From Siphonodentalium dalli (lineage: Eukaryota; Mollusca; Scaphopoda; Gadilida; Siphonodentaliidae): 64,000 nucleotides of DNA. Every line of letters begins with the position of its first letter. Positions within the stretch are counted from its first letter, which is position 1. Location of the stretch: positions 190,142,816 through 190,206,815 of the forward strand of contig CP136066.1 of assembly GCA_032622095.1 (NCBI GenBank), read 5' to 3'. Position numbers and translations under genes: made by a program. Below are positions 49,801 to 61,800 of this stretch, piece after piece. The notes under the pieces are model-generated. The model was given only the letters and a program-made list of their open reading frames with translations. It had not been told where the DNA came from and ran no database searches.

Positions 49801-52800
49801 ATATTGTTTACACTAATAAAATCTAATTTTACATGACTGATGGCTTTAAATTGTCTTACTTAAAAACTGGTTATAAACCACATTTGACAGAAAGGTGGCG
49901 AATTAGCGGCAGAAGAACTTACACTGTCAAATTTATGCTGTTGTAAAAGAAGTGTTTTCTTAAATCTTAAATTAATGTTACCATATATACATACTATTAA
50001 TGTAGCTAGTTAGCGTTTTGATCAATACAAGTCGGATAAAAGCGCTTTTTTTAATATCTTGTTGGACAACATTTCTAGTGTAGAAATTTTCTCAAGAACC
50101 AACTTTTTGACCGACGTAGAGCCGAAAATTCAAGATGGCGTCCAAGATGGCCGCCGGTTTGATGGTGGTACACGTAATAGTTTTGCTTCTCAATTTTATA
50201 TATTAAACATAACGAATTCCACCCTATTATCTAAGAATGGTGGTTATCGAATAACAGATCCCACTTTTAGTTGAAAAATGGCCACAATTATTCAAAATGG
50301 ATGCCAAAATGACGGCCGTAACATGGAAATGTTTGTTTTTTTCCTTATTTTTTTTTTAAATACTTTACAATTTTCGAGATAATATAAGAGAAGATATCAA
50401 CAGTGTGTTGATTATTCGATGGAATAACCTCTGTGAAAGAGTCATGCACACTAAAGGCGAAGTAGTATAGTTTGTTCTGGTAGAAATGTGAGGTAGAATA
50501 TGTGCTATGTAAAATGAGCAAAATTATTCTCAGACAGGGTTTCATTCTATAAATGTTTAGAAACGAACCATGAATGGCTCTGATGTCTTCATTCTATTTG
50601 CGACACTACTATATGGTTGGATCAATTGAATACAAATTTGAATATCGAGATCTTTACAAATAAAAAATTAATTTAGTAGAGGATTTACCACGACATTAGG
50701 AAACACCAAATGATCAAACCCATAATCGTCAAACTCAATTTGGTTCTCAAAACAGGAACCCATGGAAGGTATTCTGCAACACATCTTCATCATCCGGCCT
50801 CGTATACAAATTACAAATACTTTGGAATTTGAAAATGCACTTTGTTTTAATAAACTGAATTGAACAATTCACTTCTCACAACCACATCTGCACAACTTCT
50901 TACATGGAAGTTTGCTTCTTGAACATTTTCACCTGGAACAAACCGATTTGCAAACACATTTAATCAACTCTATGCACTCTCTAGCTGCTTCTGGGTTGTC
51001 ATTCATACAGTAACAACAGAACCATCAATCAATTTCCATCCAACGAAGTCATGTGCTGGAAACTTTGCATCTACTGTGGGGCTTACAGTCCAGATACCAG
51101 CCTGATATATATAGCACGATTTTCATTTGCAAGAGCATGGTCCTCCTTGGTGATAAATGTTCAAGTGCTGAACATTTCATGTCTAGCTTCATGAACCGAG
51201 GACAGGTTCACAGATTTGTCATAAACAATCACAACGAAATGCTGAATACACTCAAATAGTGGTGATGAAACATCAAGAACCACACACGGATTCCTCGTAA
51301 TTGGTATCAAGCATTCTGTGAGCTAAGCTTTCCAAGCATCTCAAAATTGCGCTTACCCTTACCAAGGAAAAAGTTGAGTCGCATCCTGATATTGGATGGA
51401 ATATTGGAAGTACAGTTGATTTTTTTTAGCCCATTGAATTGCACATATCAACTATGTTGTAGGTAACATGGGATTTAGACTTCTCGAAAGACAAACAGTT
51501 TCAAATATTTGCATTGAAGAAGCATAGCATGCAGATGTCCCAACAACATCTATTCGACGGTAGACAGCAGTGTTTATGTTTCCGACCGCTCCGGTAAATT
51601 CGCACCAAAGGTTGAAATTTTCTAGTTTTACTCGGATTGGAAGTGTGTATATCCTGTGGGTATGTGTTTCGGTATCGGGTCGCACTTATATTCGCAAAAT
51701 CAAGGATTTTGATCGTTGGAATTTCATTCTTTTTAATATTGGAACGCTGTATTTCGTGTATTCGTTTCACGGTGAGTGGACATGACAAATTAGTTAACCT
51801 CTATCGCCTATTGTTGGACAGTGCCTGTTGCATTGTTAGCGTGATTGCTTTCATTGTTATTACAACGACGCTGACCTCCTTATAAAGTACATGAGGGTAC
51901 CAACCGTTCGCTATCGACTGAACGCTAAATCGTAAATTTATGTGAGGGTATCTACCCTGCATGCCAACGACCATGATGGAGGAGATTGTTGTTACACGGG
52001 AAAATGTTATATCTTTACCAGCATGTACTACTACAACTACTTATGTTCAGCCAATCTTTACTCAGGCAATGCCAGGGACTGTGACGCAGCTACCGACACA
52101 TCAGACTATCCTCCCATATCAAATGGCGGCTTCATGTATTGTTAGTTCATCTGAACAATCAATGTACCAACAACAAGACTTAGTACACGGAATAAACTCT
52201 GCCGCTTCATCGGACATACAAATGGTTAACGTCCCGCAGCACACCTTGCACGACCCAACATCTGTTCTTCATGGAATGAACAACCGACTTAGTTCCATAG
52301 AAACGAATGTCGCCAAGTTAGGACCGATGGAGGCAACGATGAGTAGTCTATCTGCCCAAGTGCGAACCTTGACTCTGGAGATGGAAACGTCCAAGAAGCG
52401 ATGGGACTCAATGGGTGTAGCTGTTGTGGACTTACGAAGGGAAGCAGATGAAGCGAGATTGAGCATGCAACGGTTATCTCAGGACTGTAGTTCTCTGTGG
52501 TTGGCGTATGGTAGTCTGGATGAGAAAACTCAACGACTGAACGACTCAACTCTAGATTTACGCTGTCGTTCCATGAAAAGTAACCTCCTATTCCATGGTC
52601 TGAGTGAAATCGACGGAGAAGATACAGAATGGTTACTACGAGATTTTCTTTCCACTGGGTTGGCCATCGATGATAATTTGTCATTTGGTAACGTACATAG
52701 GATCGGACGGGAGCAGATACGAAAAATCCGACCGATAGTGGCTAGCTTCATATACCACAAGGAAAAGTCCCTGGTGTTGGATAGCAGCTATGTGGGTTTG

Positions 52801-55800
52801 AGAAACACCAAGTTTCATGTTACTCAACAGTTCCCCGAGGAGGTAAGGAGTGAACGCAAACGCCTGAGGCCAGTGATCAATCAAGCACGGAATAATGGAC
52901 AGCAAGTACGCTTCAAAAATGACAAACTATATATTAATAACCAGTTGTATAACCAACAGCAAGGAGCAACATCATTCTTTGGTTATTCTGCATCGATGCC
53001 CAGACAACAACTGTACCAACAGCGACCGACAGGAGGAAGCTTACCCGCGCCTATACCGCCGAGAGGTTATGATGGTCAGAACCCGGTTGTGACACCAAAC
53101 ACTCAAAATAAGCGACAGAGGCATTCGTCCACCCCAAATTAGGACAGGAAGGGAGCTACTACTGGTGACACATCTGGTTCTGTCAGAATAATTACATTGA
53201 ACGTTTGCGGCCTGAGTAACCGATTGAAATGCCCATAATTTATTGCACTGTGTAATGACTACGATGTTTTATGTTTTGTTGAAAGTAGGACTGATGATTG
53301 CGACGAAATTATATTGTCTGGTTTCTCCTTTTCTATGAAAAACCGAAAGCGCTTTAGTCATAGAAAATCTGGTGGAATTGTTATAGGTTATAAAGAGAGC
53401 CTTTCAGATAAGATAGCACCTGTATTTACTGATTCCAAATTTGTGCATTGGGTTAAAATATCTGGTAATTTATATCTGGCATTAATCCTAACTTTAAAGA
53501 TCTGCTAGATTGTGGCTTATGTGTAGATCGTACCAGTTATGATCCAGTTATCAACCCATACGGGAGAATCCTCTTAGAATGTTGTCAAAACAATCATCTG
53601 TATATAATGAACGGTAGATTTTGTAACGAAGGCGGGAAGGGGGAGGTCACGTGTAAAGGGACATCAGTCGTCGATTATGTTATTTGTAATACGCACTGTA
53701 TTAGATTAATTGACTCATTTCATGTTATGAATTTTAGTAGTCTATTTTCAGATGCCCATTCGTCCCTGTCGTTGGTCGTGAAATCTAAAGAATGCGAACC
53801 CCCCAGTTCTGACAAACACACTGAACCAAAAAGTAGAATAAATCGGTGGGTTGATTCGAAGGGAATGGAGTTTATAAGCAATATTAATGTACATGAAGAC
53901 ATACTCGAATCAGTTCAGTTATTTGACAACATTGGGAATTCAGATTCGTCGTCCGGTGAAATTAGCCTGCTCTGTAATACTATTGGGAAAATTTTAACTA
54001 AATCGGCGGAATCCACATTTGGGCGAAAATTTACGAGAATAGAAACTAAACGCGGGGGGGGGGGGGAATAAAGGAGAAAAACCGTGGCTATCTGAAGAAA
54101 CTAAGAAATTGAGAAAAGAGTTCAAAAAAGCTCAGAATAAGTACCTGAAAACTCGCAGCCCTGGTGATAAATTTGTATTTCGAACTAGTGAGAAGCGATA
54201 TAAGAAAAGTCTTAAGGAATCTATCAGAAAACAAAATAATACGCTCCGAAAGAAAATGGACGATTTGTATTGCAGGGACGATAAAGCTTTCTGGCGTGAA
54301 CTGAAAGGTGGTATTAGAAAACAAGATTTGAATATAACGCTGGAATCATTGACTGAGCATTTTGAAGATATGGACGCGAATGAACCACAAGAAGCACCAC
54401 CCACTCTCCCGAGTCAGTCTCAAAAGGAAGGGGGCTCTCGCTGTGACGTTATAAACCGCCCTATCACCGAACAAGAAATATCTACATGCATCAAGAAATT
54501 GAAACTAAACAAAACATCGTTATCTGATGACGAAATTCTAAATGAGTACTTGAAATTCTCTGAGACCAAACTCATGTCCCTATATGTGAGATTGTTTAAT
54601 CTAATTTTCGACTCTGGCTCTGTCCCGGAATCATGGCTCGTAGGTACAATAATACCTATATACAAGAATAAAGGAACAACTAGTGATCCTAACAATTACA
54701 GAGGTATAACTATCCTTAGCTGCTTTAGCAAGCTTTTTACATCTATTCTCAATGAAAGGCTCAATGAATACTCCGACATTTTTGGAATTCTCCATGACAA
54801 CCAAACTGGTTTCCGCAAAGGGCATTCGACAATCGATAACATATATATATTACACACTCTATTTGAGATAAGTAAATTGAAAGGTAATAACTTATTTTTT
54901 GCCTTCATCGACTTCCGGAAAGCGTTTGATACTATTTGGAGAGATGCTATGTGGTATAAACTTGCCATTAACAACATAACTGGAAAAATACTAGAGGTTA
55001 TAACAAATTTGTATAAAAATGTAAAATCAAAAGTGAGTCATGATGGTCGATCCTCACAATCATTCCCATCACTTATTGGCCTAAAGCAGGGAGCGAACCT
55101 CTCACCTTTCATCTTTGGCATGTATGTCAATGATTTAACAGACTTCCTAGCTAGCTCAGGGTTGAGAGGAATGCAAACATTAACCACAGAGCTCCAAACA
55201 AAACTGAATACTTACCTGAAACTGTTTGCTTTACTATACGCAGATGATACAGTAATTATGTCAGAAACGAAAGAGGATTTACAGTATGCACTATGTTGCT
55301 TTGAAGACTATTGCGATATATGGAAGCTTAGTGTTAACATAAAGAAAACCAAGGTAATGGTATTTGGTAGAGGAAGGCAACCTAAAAACGTCCGCTTTAC
55401 ATATAAAGAAGATGACCTGGACATCGTTAAGTCATTCACCTACTTGGGCATAAAACTCACCAGAAATGGCTCTTTTGTACAGGCAAAGCGTGAAATAGCT
55501 ACGAAAGCCATCAGAGTTATGTATGACGTGTTTAAAATGGGAAGGTCTAAAAGATTATCGGTCATTAACCATTTACGATTGTTTGACACTATTGTCTTGC
55601 CAGTACTCTTGTATGGATGTGAGGTGTGGGGTATTGGAGACAACTCTATCATCGAACGTGTCCACCTTAAATTTTGTAAAATGCTTCTCAAATTAAAACC
55701 ATCAACGCCGAACTATATGGTATATGGAGAGCTTGGCAGATACCCTGTGACAATAAATATTAAGATTCGGATTATACAATATTGGGGTAAGTTGGTGGGG

Positions 55801-58800
55801 AATGTTGGTAGCAAACTTGCATGTTTATTATACAAACTGGCGTATCGACTCTGAGATGAACCACCCTCACACTTTGCTTGGATCGAGGCAGTATCATGTA
55901 CCCTGAATGACACAGGCATGTCCCACTGGTGGTTGAACCAAGGAAAAATAGCCATCTCAAAGAAATCAAAACCATTAAAACAGAGATTAATTGACCAGTT
56001 TATCCAAGAATGGCATGGATCAATAGATAATTCGAGTCGTGGCAATACGTATAAGCTAATTAAAAGTGAATTTAAACCTGAACATTACCTCAATTTGACA
56101 GATAACTTTATTTTCAACATAGCCAGGTTTAGAACTAGAAATCACCAATTACCGATCGAAACAGGACGTTGGAATGGGACGCCACGTAACAAAAGAACCT
56201 GAAAACTTTGTAATAAGAACTTGTTGGGAGATGAAATGCACTATATATTTCATGGCACAGAAATGTCTCACGAAAGAGAGCAGTATATCCCGAAGGCATA
56301 CCACAAATATCATAATAGCGCAAAATTCCGTATCTTGCTCTCCTCGAAAAAGACTTCAGTGTTAAAGAAACTGAGTAAATTTGTTAATTTTTTAAATGAA
56401 AAAACTGGTAGTTCTCCCGAGTAAATGGTTGAGATGCACCCGCAAGTTATACACTGTCTTTTCTATAATTTAGCATCTGAACATAGCTGATTCCGAACTA
56501 TTGCTCATGTCGTTGTGCGCTACCATCGTATAACCAGGGTTACTGAGTTCGACTCTAAGAGCCGAACTCAGTGGCGGTGGGCGTGCGCTGGGGGCGAGCA
56601 ACGGATGGGCTGTCTTGTCCCTAATCGGATGCACACACACACTGTTGTCTATTGTCTTTTATGTATGTATCGTATCATGTATTGTTTGATCCATTCTTTG
56701 TACCATTTCTAATGGTGGAAGAATAAACTATTCTATTCTGATCACGATAATAATCGATGAATTATCGGTTTGTAGCATACAAAATATATGTTCTTCTCAC
56801 ACCAAATCCAGCGACTCCCCATCTATAAAATGAGGGGCGGTAATAAATGTGACTTTCTAAGCTGCATGAATCCGATTCAAACTACATAGACACCGCAGAG
56901 CCAAATCCAAAGGTCGAGTGTAAGGTGTTCGACGGGGGTTGCTCTGATACATATATTGACTATATAATCTAAAATCTATATTAAACGCAACGTAGGACAC
57001 ATTGATCTGCCTGCTCGAGTGTATCTATATGTACGTGTATACTGGATATCATGCAGACCGACATGCGGACATACATGCAGACCGACATGCATATCGACAT
57101 ACAGACTGACAGGCAGACTGAGAGGCGGACAAATATGCAGACAGACATGCAGACCGACAGTCAGGCGGACATACAAACAGGCGGACAGACATGCAGGCCG
57201 ACATGCAGACCGACAGTCAGGCGGACATACAAACAGGCGGACAGACATGCAGACCGACAGTCAGGCGGATATACAAACAGGCGGACAGACATACTGACAG
57301 GTAGACCGACAGGCGGACCGACAGTCAGACCGACAGGCGGATGGACAAGCAGACAGATAGGCCGGCGGACCGATAGGTGGACCAAGAGCACAATTCGTCC
57401 ATTGTTTATATATAATTCCGTGAACTCGTCAAAAGATGAGCAATAACTGTGTTAACCATTTCTATACTAAATGCATTATCCCAGTCAGTTAAACAGTTTA
57501 CATATGAATGGTCTATTATCGATTTGGAGGGGTGTTAATGTAACAGACGACAGCTATATAAATGTGCAGAAGGGGCCATATTTATTGAGGGAAATGTTTA
57601 GATAATAAGTTCAACAAACAAACTATTTTGTTGAACTTATTATATGAACATTTCCTAAGGGATAACTATCAATCAACGAGTATTTAGTATTTAGTATAGA
57701 AAGGGTTAAATTTGAGGTTTCAAAGCAGGATACCCCCCCCCCCCCCCCGGAAAATATCCAGTGGGAGATAATGTGGTAAATCGGTATATATATGCCAAGT
57801 AGAAGTCGGGAGGACGTCCCGAGAATACTACAAAACAAGCACGTATTATACTCACGGCATAAATTCAATTTCAGCATCAAAGAGCCTTGGATACCACACG
57901 ATGTGCCTGAAAAACACTGGTGTAGTTCTGAAAATTAATATGTATTTTCACGGATTTAGATCGACATCCAGTTACAACAAGTTATTATAATTATCTAATA
58001 TATATTTTCTACATTGCTTTTGTACAACTGGAAAAGAATGTTAGAAGTCACCCATGCCACCTATTCTATATATAGGTTTATAGAAGATTTCAATTTCAAA
58101 GTCAATTTTGTTGTCAACTCGATAGTTAAAGCCCTTCTAAATTATCGAAAAATATGAGCCCGATAGTAGGATGATTAATAGAAAAATAACACCATGCAAT
58201 ACAAATGTAGGGGGAGGGTTTGTAATTGAGAAGTTTCTTCGGGTTGAATGGACAGGAGATGCCGGCTGGAATTAAAAGTACCTTTGACTACGTCCCTACC
58301 ATCACCAGGTGACGTGGCGACATGGGTGTTTTACTCCCAACTTTGGTCATAATTTTCAACAGTTGGACATTTCAAGTAATTAGTGGGTAATTCGTTGGTT
58401 TTAGACCAAAAGTAGCATATGTTTCTACTTTTTGCAAAAAGTTTGATCTGATATGGCCATGACTTGGACATTTTCTAACTTTAAGGGGGTGTCTGGTTGG
58501 AAATATGATATAACTGGAAAGCTTGCGGTACCAGTAAATCCTAATAGGAGTTTTGACTGGGGTGCTTTAGGAAAGCTTTAAGTTACACTAATCTTGTGAA
58601 CCTAGGAGTGTTGACTGGGATGCGGTTGGAAAGCTTGAGGTACCAGTAAATCTCACGAGCCTGGGCTGCAGTTGGACATTTCAAGGAAGGTCCCATAGCC
58701 ACGCCCCTTGTCATCACACATGGCCCATGGAAGCCTCAAAATAAAAAACCAAAAAATAGCTCCCACACACTTACGCATCATCCTTGATGTCATCCCGTGT

Positions 58801-61800
58801 AGATGGTGTGCGTTGAAGAAGGCGTCACTGAAGAACCCGTATGATGCACCAATTGTGTAGAAAGTCATATGCTTCCCACCTGAGAACATAGAAGAAAGAC
58901 TGCGCGGAACAGTCTTACCTGGAATGAGAGAAATATGCCAATATTGAAACAGCATGTGCCAGGATTAGGGAAGATACACATAGCCCTGGAGCTGACCATG
59001 GTACCCCTGCACAGTGCACCCCCTCGGGGTTTAACTTCACCCACTCATTTTGTTCCTTATTATGTCCCTCAACTTTTAAGCGACGGTCGCGCTTATTCGG
59101 TTATTAGAATATTGTATTATTCCTCTTTGCTACAGGTACCGTATGCTACACGTTGTAGTTATAGTCTGTCGATGCTTAATGGGCGAAATCGAAAGCTGTC
59201 AAGTGTAGTACGGAGAAGCTATCCAGGTCAATAAATAACCGCCCGTCTTTAAATGAGTTTTGCAACTAACTTGCCCCTTTCACGAGGTTCATGAGCTGTG
59301 CTGGTGCCGCATTACATATTTTGTACCAGTGCATTCTCTCATATATGCGAGTCTCCCATACGGAGCCTCGCATATATGTGACCCGCCATATCAAATCCAG
59401 TCGTAAGTCGGGATTTTTTTACCCTGTGCCAATGCATTCTCTTATATATGCGAGTCGACCATATTTTAGAGTATAGCGGTAAGTACCCACCCACCCATCC
59501 CAACACCCATAGTAAAATCGAATGTCAAACTAGCTGTTTAACATCTCGCTTAGCGTTCGGTAGGCGTTCGACTAATTTCGAAAATTTTGACGCAAAATTA
59601 ATTTTCAGTTTTTCGGGTGAAAGGTCTAATTTTGATCCAATTTGTGCTTCGCCACACGGATCTGGTCAATATTCCATCGTTTTCATTGGCACAGGGTAAA
59701 AAATTCCCGACTTATGACTGGATTTGATATGGTGGGTCACATATAAGCGAATGCACTGGCTTACAAGGTCAATGTAACTATTGTTAGGCCAATGTATTAT
59801 CTATGTAATCCCTATGGGAAACTTACATATATAAGAGAATGCGTTGGCAACATTTCAGGAAGCTCCAGTCATTGAAGGGTTGATAATTCAGAAAGCTATA
59901 GCTTCGGCGTCTACACGGCGTCAGGGAAGTATTAATGGTAATGTGTAATTTATTACAATGCATTTATCAGGCAATGTAAATAATGTGTAATGGGTCCTTT
60001 TTAGCATTACATGTAATTCAAAGAAATGCAATACTTCACAAGAAGTAATGTAATTCAATTAATTAATTTATCACATATGTGACCTGCCATATCAAATCCA
60101 GTCGTCAGTCCAGTCAGTCGGGATTTTTTTTACCCTGTGCCAATGCATTCTCTTATATATGCGAGTCGACCATAGGTCGCCTCGCATATATAAGAGAATG
60201 CATTGGCCTAACAATTTTTTACAATTTTAATAATTTTTTCTTGTATTCTTTAACAATTTTATAATTTCACCCATACAGAGCCCCAGACAAACATGAACAG
60301 ACGACACTCTCCTATATGCTTCTATATATGTGTGGGGCTCCCTGCTGGGTAATGGATGTTTTTTATTTTATGTCCTAAAAATTGTAAGAAACATTTTTTT
60401 TTTTTTAAATGATTAAAAATTGTTAAGCCAATGCATTCTCTTATATATCCGAGGCGACCTATGGTCGACTCGCATATATAAGAGTATGCATTGGCACAGG
60501 GTAAAAAAATCCCGACTTACGACTGGATTTGATATGGCGGGTCACATATGTCCTCAGTGTCTTTCATGAATAATGCTGGTTATATTACAAGTGGACTTTT
60601 AAAGGCACGGATGGCCTTCGCGGTGGGTATTGCTGCTAAAATAGTCACTTCCGTTATAAGAATATTATAATATAGACATGTTTTGTTCTTATACAAATCA
60701 AAAATATTGCGTAAATAGTATGTTATTGTCAAGTTCATAAGCTTTATTATGTAAACAAAAGCCAAAAATGTTACAGAACCTGGCTTTTGTTTACATAACA
60801 AAGAGTACAAACTTGAAAATAACATACTATTTACACGATATTTATGATTGGTATAAGAATAAAATATGACTATATTTTAATATTATTTCTGTTTATGACA
60901 GTTTTAAGGGTATGATTATTTTAACAGGATACCCACCGCGAGGGCCATCCGGGCATTTAAAACAATACAATGATCCTATGAGTTTTTGGCATAAAGTATT
61001 GCCCGACATTAACAACAGTAAATGTGAATCCGTATTGAGTGCTATCATAGCTATATTTCTCCAATTTTAGTCCAGGAAAATAAAATTCCTCAGTTTGGAT
61101 TATTTAATATGTAGCAGAACGGTGCATTATTTAATGTGTATGCTTCGTATTGAAATATAAAAGTAGACGTCTATAAAGTTTAAGACTTCACCCACCAGGA
61201 CCGACTGGTACATGTAATTACCTCATCCATGAATCAGATATACATGTACATGTATGACTATTTTCTACACCAACAGCAGTCAAGTGATAATGATGGCATA
61301 ATTAACTTACCCATGATTATGGCAAGTGTTGCTGATTCCACGCCATTTCCTACGAGTTCCATTGCAAGAAAGTTGCCCATTCCTGTAAAAGTGGAATTCA
61401 GCATTTGCGTTATCGTAAATAAGTAACAACCATACACGACCGGTTAGTAGATGCTTACCCAGCATGGTTATGTGTCCCCGGATATTTTGCTATGGTGTTG
61501 GGTCCTGCTAAATTGCTATGATGTTATTGGGTCCTGCTAAATTGCTATGATGCTGGTGGGTAGTGCTAAATTTCTATGGTGGGTCCTGCTAAATTGCTAT
61601 GATGTTATTGGGTCCTGTTGAATTGCTATGATGCTGGTGGGTAGTACTAAATTTCTATGGTGGGCCCTGCTAAATTGCTATGATGCTGGTGGGTCCTGCT
61701 AAATTGCTATGGTACTGGTGGGTCCTGCTAAATGCTATAGTGCTGGTGGGTCCTGCTAAATGATATGGTGCTGGTGGGTCCTGCTAAATGCTATGGTGCT

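Larger units (their letters stand above)
51961..56745 (+). mobile_element. LINE (non-LTR retrotransposon), decayed, antisense in a kinase intron
   Basis: It has the two-frame organisation of a LINE. ORF1 (51961-53142) is intact. It is followed by an endonuclease/reverse transcriptase ORF2 that carries lesions. The 3'UTR of about 320 bases has a hairpin (ACTGAGTTCGACTCTAAGAG region at 56542) and ends with AATAAACTATTCTATTCTGA near 56742. The 5' boundary is not clear; sequence from about 51500 may be its 5'UTR. Clade is uncertain: CR1/Jockey-like or Tx1/L1-like are both possible. It lies in the 10 kb intron between kinase exons 57856 and 47786, on the opposite strand. Confidence 0.93.

Noticed and set aside
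57051-57446. 131-codon and other open frames rich in Arg, Thr, Asp and Gln
   Set aside because: They follow the GACAGACATGC minisatellite, are open on both strands and lack gene context.
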